From NCBI GenBank assembly GCA_934502625.1, contig CAKSUQ010000002.1, positions 1-64,000 of the forward strand: DNA of 64,000 nucleotides, in the 5' to 3' direction. Of the stretch, positions 33,206-43,765 are shown in pieces. Position 1 is the first letter of the stretch, and each line of letters starts with the position of its first letter. Position numbers and translations under genes: made by a program. Under the pieces are notes generated by a model. The model saw only the letters and a list, made by a program, of their open reading frames with translations. It did not search any database and was not told the origin of the DNA. Source of the stretch: an uncultured Gemmiger sp. GTDB taxonomy: Bacteria > Bacillota > Clostridia > Oscillospirales > Ruminococcaceae.

Positions 33206-34990
33206 ATGTCCAACCGCAAAAAGCACCGCCGCCGCGCGCGCGTGGCGGTGCTGATGGCGCTTTGCGCCGTGGTGTTCGCGGCGTTTTTCGCCCGGCTGGC
33301 ATGGATGCAGTTCCCGATGGCCGACCACTACGCCGAAAAAGCGGCGGCGGCCAGCTCGGCCAGCTACACCGTGACCCAGCACGCAGCGCGCGGCGCGATC
33401 ACCGACCGCAGCGGCGTTGTGCTGGCGCGGGACACCACCGTGTACGACCTTTATCTGCGCATTCCGGCACCGCCGGGCACGGATCTGCGCGAGACGGTAA
33501 AAACCATAGAAGCCCTGACAGGCGGCAAGGATGTGGAAACACAGCTTGCCGCCTTTTGTTCTGCCGCATCGGCGGGGGAGCTGCCCGTGGCGCGGGCGCT
33601 GGACAGCGGCGCGTTGGCCGCGCTGTACACCACCGACCTCGTCCAGCGCGGGGCGGTGCGGCTGGCGGCGCGGGGCGTGCGCAGCTGGCCGGACAGCACG
33701 CTGCTGCCCCACGCCCTCGGCTACACCGGCGCGATCACCGCCGAGCAGTGGCCGGACGCCCGGCGGCAGGGGCTGGCGATGGACGCCGTCCTCGGCCAAT
33801 GCGGGCTGGAGGCCGCCTTCGATGAACTGCTGCGCGGGCAGGACGGGCTGGTGCGCATCAACGCCGGTTTTGACGGCACGGTGCGCGCGACGACCGAGCT
33901 AAAACAGGCCGCGCCGGGGGCGACACTGGTGCTGACCGTCGATGCCGCGCTGCAAAAAGCGCTGCAGAATGCGCTTTTTGCTCAAATCGAAACGTTGCGC
34001 GCGACGAAGCCTGCCGGGGCAGGGCGGGAGTGCCGCGCCGGGGCGGCGGTCGTCGTTGACGTCAAAACCGGCGGTATCCTTGCCGCCGCCAGTGCGCCCG
34101 GTTTCGATTTAACCACCCGCCACAGCGAGGCAGCCGCCCTCGCCGCCGATGCGGGCGCACCGCTGCTCGACCGCACCTGTCAAGGGCTGTACGCGCCGGG
34201 GTCGGCCTTCAAGCCTGCCGTGGCCGCCGCCGCGTTGGCGGCAGGCATTGACCCAGCCGCCACGGTCAACTGCGCCGGACGGTACGGCTTTTACAGCGGC
34301 TACCAGCCGGGATGCCTGCAATACGGCCACAGCGGCGCGGTCGACCTGCGCACCGCGCTGGAACACAGCTGCAACATCTTTTTCTACGATACCGGGCGGC
34401 GGCTCGGCGTGGACGTGTTCTCGGCGATGGCGCAGCAGCTGGGGTTGGCTGCCCCGACGGGCATTGAACTGCCCGAAGCCGCAGGCCGTCTGACGTGGTC
34501 GACCGACAAAAATTATCAATCCGGCCTGACCCTGATGGCCGCCATCGGGCAGGGGAACACCGCCGTCACGCCGATGCAGCTGGCAGCCTACGCGGCGACG
34601 CTGGCAAACGACGGCCAGCGCCCCGCCCTGCATTTTGCCGACCGTGCCGTCGCCGCCGACGGCACGACCGTCTGGCAGCACACGCCGCAATTTACCGAAA
34701 TTTCCGGCGGAGAGGCCGTCTTTGCGCCCATCCGCGACGGCATGAAGCGGATGGCGCAGACCGCCCGCGCCCTGCGGGAAGCGCCCGTGGCCTGTGCGGC
34801 CAAAACCGGCAGTCCCCAGCTGGCGGACACCCTGCCCGACGGCAGCCACTACGTCGGTTCGGTGCTGATCGGGTACGCGCCCGCCGACGACCCACAGATC
34901 GCAGTCGCCGTCGTGTTGGAGTACGGCGGCGGCGGTTTTAACGCCATACCCATCCTGCGCGCGGTGCTGGATGACGCCTTCGGCGAATGA
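33206..34990 (+). CDS. mrdA: Penicillin-binding protein 2 (class B transpeptidase)
   Basis: A 594-residue class B PBP that cross-links peptidoglycan. One membrane anchor (about 12-30), a non-catalytic pedestal domain starting RGAITDRSGVVLARD (62-76), then the transpeptidase domain with SxxK at S333-K336 (GSAFK), SxN at S388-N390 and KTG at K533-G535. All catalytic residues are present. It follows mreC, as in elongation (rod) complexes, so PBP2 is more likely than FtsI. Start ATG 33206 lies after GAGGTG. No RodA gene is adjacent. Confidence 0.92.
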   Translation: MSNRKKHRRRARVAVLMALCAVVFAAFFARLAWMQFPMADHYAEKAAAASSASYTVTQHAARGAITDRSGVVLARDTTVYDLYLRIPAPPGTDLRETVKTIEALTGGKDVETQLAAFCSAASAGELPVARALDSGALAALYTTDLVQRGAVRLAARGVRSWPDSTLLPHALGYTGAITAEQWPDARRQGLAMDAVLGQCGLEAAFDELLRGQDGLVRINAGFDGTVRATTELKQAAPGATLVLTVDAALQKALQNALFAQIETLRATKPAGAGRECRAGAAVVVDVKTGGILAAASAPGFDLTTRHSEAAALAADAGAPLLDRTCQGLYAPGSAFKPAVAAAALAAGIDPAATVNCAGRYGFYSGYQPGCLQYGHSGAVDLRTALEHSCNIFFYDTGRRLGVDVFSAMAQQLGLAAPTGIELPEAAGRLTWSTDKNYQSGLTLMAAIGQGNTAVTPMQLAAYAATLANDGQRPALHFADRAVAADGTTVWQHTPQFTEISGGEAVFAPIRDGMKRMAQTARALREAPVACAAKTGSPQLADTLPDGSHYVGSVLIGYAPADDPQIAVAVVLEYGGGGFNAIPILRAVLDDAFGE

Positions 34991-35116
34991 AACGTTTCCA
35001 ATTTTTTGCCGCTTTCGCGCTAATTCTGTGCATTTTGTCCATATTTGTGCACAAAAATGCAGTTGACATCGTGATTTTCTTCAAAAACAAGTCGTTATTT
35101 TTTGACAAAAAGCCAG

Positions 35117-35145
35117 TTGCAGTTCGGTGGCATTTGTGCTAGAAT
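35117..35145 (+). promoter_or_regulatory. Promoter of minD-mgsA
   Basis: TTGCAG, a 17-base spacer and TAGAAT lie about 40 bases before minD. The 190-base gap upstream is AT-rich and contains three TTGACA-like boxes (35064, 35102) with no matching -10. Confidence 0.65.
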
Positions 35146-35184
35146 ACTTCTGAGATAGTGTAACACAACGTCGGGGGAGGAAGC

Positions 35185-35925
35185 ATGAACGCACAGTGTA
35201 TCATGGTCTGCTCCGGCAAAGGCGGCACGGGCAAAAGTACCGTCTCGGTGCTGCTGGGCGCGTGTCTGGCGCGGCTGGGGCGCAAGGTGCTGCTGGTCGA
35301 GCTGGACTCCGGTCTGCGCAGCGTGGACATTATCGCGGGCGTCTACGGCCGCACCGTATACGACATCGAGGATGTCCTCTGCGGCCGGTGCGAAGGCGCA
35401 AAAGCCGTCGTGCCCAGCCCCCTGTATCCGGGGCTTTCGGTCATCAGCGCCCCCTACGAGGGCGGCGCGGTGGCGGCGGCACCGCTGGGGCGGCTGCTGG
35501 TCGCTATGCGGCCTTATTTCGATTTTGTGATTCTGGACACTGCCGCCGGGATGGGCGCGCCGTTCACAGCGGCCTCCACCGTGGCGGACAAAGCGCTGCT
35601 GGTGCTGACGCCCGATCCCGTCGCTTTGCGCGACGGCAAGATCGTGGCCGACCGACTGCTGGCCGGTTCCCGCCCGCAGAGTGCGGTGCGGCTTGTCATG
35701 AACCGCGTCCGGCGCGAGAGCTTCGGCAAGAACGCCGCTGTGGCTGATCTGGACGAATGTATCGACACCGTCGGGGCGCAGCTGCTGGCCGTCGTACCCG
35801 AAAGCCGGGTGCTGCAGCTGGCCGCGGCGAACGGCACCGTGCCGCCCGCCAGTGACCCCGCCGTCGTCGCCGCGCAGGCGATGGCAAAGCGCCTTTTGGG
35901 GCAGCGTGTCCCGCTGACTTTTTGA
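35185..35925 (+). CDS. minD: Septum-site ATPase MinD
   Basis: A 246-residue deviant-Walker-A ATPase of the MinD/ParA class. CSGKGGTGKSTV (9-20) carries the signature lysine, LVELDSGLRSVDIIAG matches the MinD switch region, and FVILDTAAGMG is Walker B. The C-terminus (AMAKRLLGQRVPLTF) is short and only weakly amphipathic compared with the usual membrane-targeting helix. Neither minC nor minE is adjacent, which is unusual, since clostridial clusters often read mreBCD-mrdA-minCDE-mgsA. It probably still helps place the division site, or it serves a MinD-like role with another partner (inference). Confidence 0.87.
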   Translation: MNAQCIMVCSGKGGTGKSTVSVLLGACLARLGRKVLLVELDSGLRSVDIIAGVYGRTVYDIEDVLCGRCEGAKAVVPSPLYPGLSVISAPYEGGAVAAAPLGRLLVAMRPYFDFVILDTAAGMGAPFTAASTVADKALLVLTPDPVALRDGKIVADRLLAGSRPQSAVRLVMNRVRRESFGKNAAVADLDECIDTVGAQLLAVVPESRVLQLAAANGTVPPASDPAVVAAQAMAKRLLGQRVPLTF

Positions 35926-35963
35926 TTTTGTAATTCTGCTGCGAAGGATGGTGGCATTTTACT

Positions 35964-36368
35964 ATGACGATCGCATTGATAGCTCACGACTCCAAAAAGG
36001 AGCTGATGGTGCAGTTCTGTACGGCTTACCGCCATATTTTAGAGCAACACCGTCTGCTGGCCACCGGCACGACCGGTCGCCTTGTGGAGGAGAACACCGG
36101 CCTTGCCGTGACAAAATTCCTGCCCGGCGGCCATGGCGGTGCCGAGCAGATCGTCGCACGCATTGCCTGCGAGGAAGTGGACATGCTGCTCTTCTTCCGC
36201 GACCCCATCAGCGCGAAGCCCAGCGAGCCGAACGAGATGAACCTGCTGCGCATCTGCGATGTGCACAACATCCCGGTTGCGACGAACATCGCCACCGCCG
36301 AGGTGCTGATTCATGGTTTGGAGCACGGCGACCTCGACTGGCGCAGCATCATCCATCCGCAGTGTTAA
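35964..36368 (+). CDS. mgsA: Methylglyoxal synthase family protein with altered active site
   Basis: A 134-residue protein of the methylglyoxal synthase fold (dihydroxyacetone phosphate to methylglyoxal). [10 protein letters not shown] at the start keeps the His-Asp pair, [10 protein letters not shown] is the phosphate-binding loop, and FFRDP is intact. But the family GGDQQ segment reads GGAEQ (about 55-59), so the catalytic base Asp (E. coli Asp71) is replaced by Ala, and the PHDPD segment reads PSEPN, so His98 and Asp101 (E. coli numbering, from memory) are also changed. The protein may be inactive or have another role. It follows minD by 38 bases, the common clostridial neighbour. Confidence 0.85.
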   Translation: MTIALIAHDSKKELMVQFCTAYRHILEQHRLLATGTTGRLVEENTGLAVTKFLPGGHGGAEQIVARIACEEVDMLLFFRDPISAKPSEPNEMNLLRICDVHNIPVATNIATAEVLIHGLEHGDLDWRSIIHPQC

Positions 36369-36400
36369 TTTATACAGTTTGTATTATTGTGCATAATAAG

Positions 36401-36434
36401 AAAAGCCACCTGCTTTGTGCCGGTGGCTTTTTTG
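36401..36434. terminator. Bidirectional terminator, mgsA / apbE
   Basis: AAAAGCCACC and GGTGGCTTTTTT form a 10-bp stem around an 11-base loop, between convergent genes. Confidence 0.9.
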
Positions 36435-36436
36435 CG

Positions 36437-37456
36437 TTATTGCGGCCAATTTCCGCTTTGGGTCGTCGTCTCGTCGGTGTGCATCCAGAGCACCGCGTAG
36501 CCGTTTTGCGCGGCAAGCGCCTGCCCGGTCGCCTCCGGCATGCAGAAAAGCCCGGTGGACAACGCGTCCGCCAAGCCGCCCGTACCGGCATGCGCCAGCA
36601 CGGCCACGCTGCTGACGTAGCGGGCGGGGTAGCCGGTCGTCAGGTCGATGAGGTGGGCGTACCGCACGCCGTCGTACTCGAAGTAGCGCTGGTAGTCGCC
36701 GCTGACAACAAGGCTGTCGCCGTCGGCCAGCTCGACAGCCTGAAGATACGCCGAGTCGTCTCCCCACGGGTTCTCGACGCCCGCTGTCCACGGCTTGCCG
36801 CCCGGCTTTGTGCCAATGGCACGGATGTTGCCGCCGACGTTCAGCAGCGCACTGGTAAACCCACGCGCCTGCGCGGCTTGGGCGGCCTGCTCCACGGCGT
36901 AGCCCTTGCCCACTGCGCCGACATCCAGCGCCATAGCAGGGTCTGCGAAGTAGACGGTCTTCGCGGCATCGTCCAGAATCAGGTCGTCAATGTCGATGTG
37001 TTCCAGCGCCGCCGCGATCGCGTCCGGGTCTGGCGGGGCAGGGGAGTCACTCTCCCGTGCGTCGTGCCACAGCCGCAGCACCGCACCTGCCGCAATGTTC
37101 GTCGTGCCATCCGTGGCGGGGTAGACGGTATCCTTGCACCAGCGCAGAAAGGCGTACAGCTCGTCGTCGACGGCCACAGGCGCGGCGGCAGCCTGCGCGT
37201 TGACGTCGTACAGGTTCACCACGTCGTCGTAGTGGTTGTAGATGTCAAACAGCTCGTTGTAGCGTTCTAAATCTTGCACCAAGGCGAGTCCCTGCGTGTT
37301 CCAGTCGTCGGCGCTGTCGGTGTAGCCCTGCACGATCGTAACTGTGTCAAACAGGTCGAACCACGTCAGGCTGCGCAGTTCCGGCTGCTTTTGGCAGGCA
37401 GTCAGCGGCAGGCAGAGCAGCACGGCCAGCGCCAGCGCAGCAATGCGGCGCTTCAC
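36437..37456 (-). CDS. apbE: FAD:protein FMN transferase lipoprotein
   Basis: ApbE attaches FMN covalently to a threonine of flavoproteins such as Rnf or Nqr subunits, outside the membrane. The 339-residue protein has a lipoprotein signal ending LPLTAC (cysteine 21), then the ApbE domain: FDTVTIVQGY, ALDVGAVGKGYAVEQA, ALLNVGGNIRAIG, and a C-terminal HLIDLTTGYPA and ALSTGLFCM. The GTG start at 37456 overlaps the upstream stop in a GTGA arrangement. Its target protein is not in the window. Confidence 0.94.
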   Translation of the reverse strand: MKRRIAALALAVLLCLPLTACQKQPELRSLTWFDLFDTVTIVQGYTDSADDWNTQGLALVQDLERYNELFDIYNHYDDVVNLYDVNAQAAAAPVAVDDELYAFLRWCKDTVYPATDGTTNIAAGAVLRLWHDARESDSPAPPDPDAIAAALEHIDIDDLILDDAAKTVYFADPAMALDVGAVGKGYAVEQAAQAAQARGFTSALLNVGGNIRAIGTKPGGKPWTAGVENPWGDDSAYLQAVELADGDSLVVSGDYQRYFEYDGVRYAHLIDLTTGYPARYVSSVAVLAHAGTGGLADALSTGLFCMPEATGQALAAQNGYAVLWMHTDETTTQSGNWPQ

Positions 37457-37857
37457 GCTTTGTCTCCTTGCACAGTTTCGTGCTCGGTGTTCAATTCCAG
37501 CAGCAGCTGCGCCAGCGTCCAGTTTTTACTGGTGGGCGTCACCATGCTGCGCACCGGGATGGAGGCTCCGCCCGCCTTAATGAGGTCGACGAACGCGCCC
37601 AGCTCGCCGTTGTCGTGGCGTAGGCCGCTGATGATGATGGCCGGGCGGTCGGGCGCGGCGATCAGCGGCGCGAACGCCGGGGCGGGCCTGCCCGCGCAGA
37701 GGTCGCCCACAATGCCGCCGAGGTCGCCGTCCGCGACAGCGCGCAGCCTGACGTCATAGCGTTTGGCCGCGCGGGTAATGGCGGCGTAGTTGGGGTAAGT
37801 TTCGTCGATGCGCCACAGCAGTGCGCACCGGGGTTCACGGATGATTCGAGCTTTCAT
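37453..37857 (-). CDS. DUF3783 domain protein
   Basis: A 134-residue protein. The C-terminal part, with PVRSMVTPTSKNWTLAQLLL and ELNTEHE, matches DUF3783, a small domain of unknown function found in Clostridia. The N-terminal part (MKARIIREPRCALLW...) looks like an alpha/beta domain with a possible nucleotide-type fold. Start ATG 37857 follows GAGGTG; the upstream in-frame option has no ribosome site. It is coupled to apbE through a 4-base overlap, so a redox or cofactor-related role is possible (inference). Confidence 0.75.
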   Translation of the reverse strand: MKARIIREPRCALLWRIDETYPNYAAITRAAKRYDVRLRAVADGDLGGIVGDLCAGRPAPAFAPLIAAPDRPAIIISGLRHDNGELGAFVDLIKAGGASIPVRSMVTPTSKNWTLAQLLLELNTEHETVQGDKA

Positions 37858-37884
37858 GGTTGACACCTCACGGGGATGTAAAGG

Positions 37885-37993
37885 GGAACGCGGGCGAACA
37901 ATGTTCGCCCCTACAAGCGCCCCTTTTCAAGTCGTAATGTAGGGAGGGGTCTTGACCCCTCCGCGGGCGGATATGGAATCCGCCCCTACAAAA
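37885..37993. repeat. Modular palindrome cluster H
   Basis: GGGCGAACA/TGTTCGCCC ending CCCTAC, GTAGGGA with GGGGTC/GACCCC, and GCGGAT/ATCCGC ending CCCTAC. It lies between secA and the DUF3783-apbE pair. Confidence 0.82.
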
Positions 37994-38034
37994 AAGGCAC
38001 CGCCTTTCATTCCGGGCGATGCCTTGATAATGAA

Positions 38035-40911
<2,877 letters not shown>

Positions 40912-40986
40912 AACAGTTCCCCTGTATTTTCCGCCGCGTGTAGAGGTGCGGCTAATAGTGTTTTAGATAGTTTTACACATGATACT

Positions 40987-41016
40987 ATAATACACCCGCA
41001 CAGGGGTTCGTGTCAA
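40987..41016 (-). promoter_or_regulatory. secA promoter embedded in a hairpin
   Basis: On the minus strand TTGACA, an 18-base spacer and TATTAT give a strong promoter about 75 bases before secA. The whole element lies inside the inverted repeat at 40991-41033. Confidence 0.78.
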
Positions 41017-41033
41017 ACCTGCGCGGGTGTATT
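40991..41033 (-). terminator. Hairpin between the EamA gene and secA
   Basis: TACACCCGCGCAGG and CCTGTGCGGGTGTA pair with one wobble around a 15-base loop on the minus strand. The T tract is weak, so termination of the EamA gene may be partial. Confidence 0.6.
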
Positions 41034-41044
41034 TCGTAATATAT

Positions 41045-41950
41045 TTAATTTTTCTGTTTTGCGGGCAGGCTCAGCAGCACCAGCATCAAAAAGATGCAGC
41101 CGAAGCCCAGCGCATCCCAGAGGGTGAAGGGTGAGCCCAGCACCAGCGTGCCGATGATGGCCGCCGTGACGGGTTCGGCAAAGCTGTAGAGACTGGCCTT
41201 CTGGGGGCCGATGAGCGGCACGCCCGACATGTACAGGCTGAACGCCAGCACGTTGCCCAGCACCACGACCGTGAAGATGCCGAACATGCCCATCGCCGTC
41301 GGCACATAGTCGATCTGCCACGGGCGGAAGATGAGCGCAAACATGATGCCGCCCATCAAAAACGCCCAGCCCTGCAGCATCGGGGTGGGGTACTGCTCCT
41401 GCAATTTTTTCGGCCACATCGTGTAGATGGCGACGCAGCAGGCACTGACGATGCCGGAGACCAGTGCCGCCGGGCTGACGGCCAGCCCGGTCAGGCTGCC
41501 GTGGGTCGTGATGAGGAAAACGCCCACCAGCGCCAGCAAGATCGAACAGACCTCAAACACGCGGGGGCCGCGCTTTTGCTGGATGCAGACGACCAGCAGG
41601 ATGATGACGGGGGAGATGTCCTGTAAAATCGTGCCCATGCCTGCGCTGGACAGCTGGATCGTCAGGAAGTAGGTGAACTGGCAGCAGCTGACGCCCGCCA
41701 GGCCGTAAATCAGCAGATCGATCGCGTTGCGCGGATTTTTCTTGACATTCCACGGGTCGAACAGCATTTTGCGGTCTTTGAAAAAGAAGAATCCGCACAA
41801 AATCAGCCCCGCCAGAAACAGGCGGATGGGCACGAGCCACGTCGAATCCATCCCTTCGCGGGTAAACAGGTACTGCCCCATGCAGCCCGAAACGCCCCAG
41901 CACGCCGCGCCGCCCATCGTCAGGCATCCGCCTTTTACACGGTCAGACAT
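41045..41950 (-). CDS. EamA/DMT family transporter
   Basis: A 301-residue transporter of the drug/metabolite superfamily with ten membrane segments in two five-helix EamA repeats. The first contains CWGVSGCMGQYLF, the second GNVLAFSLYMSGVPLIGPQKASLYSFAEPV, where the P...A..S...EPV signature is typical. ATG 41950 follows AGAGGGG. Such proteins export amino acids or nucleotide-like compounds; the substrate is unknown. It lies upstream of secA on the same strand, separated by a hairpin. Confidence 0.92.
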   Translation of the reverse strand: MSDRVKGGCLTMGGAACWGVSGCMGQYLFTREGMDSTWLVPIRLFLAGLILCGFFFFKDRKMLFDPWNVKKNPRNAIDLLIYGLAGVSCCQFTYFLTIQLSSAGMGTILQDISPVIILLVVCIQQKRGPRVFEVCSILLALVGVFLITTHGSLTGLAVSPAALVSGIVSACCVAIYTMWPKKLQEQYPTPMLQGWAFLMGGIMFALIFRPWQIDYVPTAMGMFGIFTVVVLGNVLAFSLYMSGVPLIGPQKASLYSFAEPVTAAIIGTLVLGSPFTLWDALGFGCIFLMLVLLSLPAKQKN

Positions 41951-41980
41951 TTTTATACCCCTCTGTTTATCAAATCCGCA

Positions 41981-42050
41981 CACACGGGCGCATATGGAAT
42001 GCGCCCCTACACTCGTAGGGGGCGGCGTCCTCGACGCCCCGCACCGCTGC
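41981..42050. repeat. Modular palindrome cluster I
   Basis: GGGCGCAT/ATGCGCCC ending CCCTAC, then GTAGGGGG with GGCGTC/GACGCC. Both units also occur in clusters C and D. Confidence 0.8.
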
Positions 42051-42052
42051 GC

Positions 42053-42700
42053 TTACTTTCCCAAAATCAACTCTGCCGCTTCCCGCAACCCCTTTACTAC
42101 CGGCGCGCCGGTTTCCCGCAGCTTTTCGGCGGACTGGTGCCCGGCGGATTCCAGCACACAGCCCACGCCAAGCGCCTGTGCCACCTCGAAATCGTGGACG
42201 GAATCGCCAATCATCACGGTTCTCGACGCATCGAAGCCTTCCTCTTTCAAATAGGCAAGCCCCAGCTCGATTTTGCTTTTCGCGTAAATGTCGCCCAGAC
42301 CGAGCAGCTTATCAAAATACTGCGTTACACCGCGTTCTTCCACCTGCCGCTGCAGCGTCGTGATCGGGCTGGCCGACAAGATGACCTGCCGCAGCCCGGC
42401 GGCGCGGAACGCCTCCAGCGCATCGAGCGCACCATCCGTCAGCGGGCAGGCCGCACTGGCGGGGATATAGTAATCCATGTATTTTTCTGCCAAGTCAGCA
42501 AAGCTGTGGCGGGCGAAGTCAAACCCCGCGCGGGCGTAATATTCCTCGATGGGAAAACCAAAAATCGCCCGGTACTGATCGCGGTCGTACCGCTGCGGAT
42601 AGCCGTGCTCTGCCAGCAGACGGTTGAGCGCGTCCATGCAGAGTTCGACGTCATCGAGCAGGGTACCGTTCCAATCCCACAAAATCAGTTCCGGGCGCAT
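42053..42700 (-). CDS. HAD-IA phosphatase, phosphoglycolate-phosphatase-like
   Basis: A 215-residue HAD hydrolase with a C1 helical cap. Motif I LILWDWNGTLLDD is at 5-17 (both aspartates flank W-N), motif II is VILSASP near 105, the lysine is in the KSKIELG region, and motif IV GDSVHDFEVA is near 170. The WNG form of motif I (instead of FDGTL) is seen in a clostridial subgroup. It follows queT by 17 bases, so the two are probably cotranscribed, and the phosphatase might act on a queuosine-pathway nucleotide (speculative). Confidence 0.88.
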   Translation of the reverse strand: MRPELILWDWNGTLLDDVELCMDALNRLLAEHGYPQRYDRDQYRAIFGFPIEEYYARAGFDFARHSFADLAEKYMDYYIPASAACPLTDGALDALEAFRAAGLRQVILSASPITTLQRQVEERGVTQYFDKLLGLGDIYAKSKIELGLAYLKEEGFDASRTVMIGDSVHDFEVAQALGVGCVLESAGHQSAEKLRETGAPVVKGLREAAELILGK

Positions 42701-42717
42701 AGAAGTTACCTCGTTTT

Positions 42718-43242
42718 TTATTCTTCTGTAAAAATCTTTTTCAGGTTTTCGTTGCTCTCGATCAGCTTAACGAGCGCCACACCGAGGATGGTGCAGCTGA
42801 TCAGCTCGCCGATGCCGACCGTGACGGCGTTGAACACCGCCAGCGCCGCCGTGGGCGCACCGTCCGAGAAGAAGAAGGTGATCTCGAACGCGCCGACGAT
42901 GATCATGTTAAAGACAACAGGCGGCAGGGACGCCGGAATGGCCAGCCCCTTGACGCGGACGTCGCGCAGCTTGTAGGTCACAAGGCAGGCAAGCAGCGTG
43001 GCCAGCGTGCCGAACACCACGTCAATGACGGTGGAGCCCAGCAGGTTCGCCAGCAGGCAGCCCAGCGTGACGCCGACGATGTACTCCGCGCCGAAAACCG
43101 GCAGCAGGCACAGCGCCTCGGCCACACGCACCTGCACCGCCCCATAGCTGAACGGGGCAAGCACAAGGCAGACCACCACGTAGACGGCCGCAATGACAGC
43201 ACAGCGCACAAGGCTGTGCACGGACAGTTTTTTCTGATTCAT
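42718..43242 (-). CDS. queT: Queuosine precursor ECF transporter subunit QueT
   Basis: The substrate-binding S component of an energy-coupling-factor importer for queuosine precursors such as preQ1. The 174-residue protein has about five or six membrane segments, with VYVVVCLVLAPFSYGAVQVR near the start and AEYIVGVTLGCLLANLLGS typical of QueT (COG4708). ATG 43242 follows CCGGAG; an in-frame extension would read through the structured leader. The shared ECF ATPases are encoded elsewhere. The leader RNA and the class of gene suggest preQ1 control. Confidence 0.9.
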   Translation of the reverse strand: MNQKKLSVHSLVRCAVIAAVYVVVCLVLAPFSYGAVQVRVAEALCLLPVFGAEYIVGVTLGCLLANLLGSTVIDVVFGTLATLLACLVTYKLRDVRVKGLAIPASLPPVVFNMIIVGAFEITFFFSDGAPTAALAVFNAVTVGIGELISCTILGVALVKLIESNENLKKIFTEE

Positions 43243-43248
43243 ACAATA

Positions 43249-43338
43249 ACTCCGGCGGATAGATTTTGACCGCGCGCAAGACCGCCAGCCTTGCGGGGTT
43301 TGCACCGCCTGCGGGGCGGTGGAGCCTAAAATCCTAAG
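43249..43338 (-). promoter_or_regulatory. queT: Candidate preQ1 riboswitch (class III-like) before queT
   Basis: The 90-base leader can fold as follows on the minus strand. GGATTTT near its 5' end pairs with CAAAATC near the 3' end. CACCGCC/GGCGGTG forms an inner hairpin. CGCAAG/CTTGCG forms a second hairpin whose loop holds GGCGG. That loop is complementary to CCGCC in the ribosome-binding segment ATCCGCCGGAG, so a pseudoknot could hide it. PreQ1-III riboswitches occur before queT in Ruminococcaceae (established knowledge). Class assignment is inference. Confidence 0.65.
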
Positions 43339-43355
43339 TTGCTCAACAAATTTAA

Positions 43356-43384
43356 ATTATAACAAACCCCGCAGGCCGTTGCAA
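43356..43384 (-). promoter_or_regulatory. Promoter of queT
   Basis: On the minus strand TTGCAA, a 17-base spacer and TATAAT. The spacer includes one arm of a CCCCGCAGG/CCTGCGGGG hairpin (43367-43395) that separates queT from the CRISPR array. Confidence 0.7.
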
Positions 43385-43424
43385 GCCCTGCGGGGGAGAT
43401 TTTTGTAAGATTGTTTACGAACGA

Positions 43425-43706
43425 CTCTTGGTATGGTATAATGCTATCAGGAGGTGACTATCAACGGCAACTGTCATAGTTCCCTAATAGCTCTTGGTAT
43501 GGTATAATTCGGAAATATTTCCGATGGACGCAGGAAGAGTCATAGTTCCCTAATAGCTCTTGGTATGGTATAATCCGCCGCCCAGCTGGGCAGCGAGTTG
43601 CAAGGTCATAGTTCCCTAATAGCTCTTGGTATGGTATAATCAAACACCGCGTCAGCACTCACGGCGCTGTGTCATAGTTCCCTAATAGCTCTTGGTATGG
43701 TATAAT
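43425..43706 (+). CRISPR. Type II-C CRISPR array: 4 spacers, 4 full repeats plus 1 truncated
   Basis: Four identical 36-bp repeats start at 43473, 43539, 43605 and 43671. Each opens GTCATAGTTCCCTAATAGCT and ends TTGGTATGGTATAAT. An 18-base 3' remnant of a fifth repeat (43425-43442) precedes them. Four spacers of exactly 30 bp lie at 43443-43472, 43509-43538, 43575-43604 and 43641-43670. The 5' half pairs with the tracrRNA anti-repeat, so the array is read on the + strand, convergent with cas9. The repeat end TGGTATAAT is a full extended -10 promoter. The repeat closely resembles that of Geobacillus stearothermophilus Cas9 (from memory). Confidence 0.97.
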
Positions 43707-43715
43707 AGGCTATGC

Positions 43716-43755
43716 AAAAAGCGCATCGGATTGCGATCCGGTGCGCTTTTTGTTT
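43716..43755. terminator. Bidirectional terminator between CRISPR array and cas9 transcript
   Basis: AAAAAGCGCATCGGAT and ATCCGGTGCGCTTTTT form a 16-bp stem (one wobble) around TGCG, with T-rich tails on both strands. It begins 10 bases after the last repeat. Confidence 0.92.
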
Positions 43756-43765
43756 TAGAAAAAAC

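Noticed and set aside
43461-43658. 65-codon frame containing three copies of IIPYQELLGNYDS
   Set aside because: It is translation of the CRISPR repeats and not a repeat protein.
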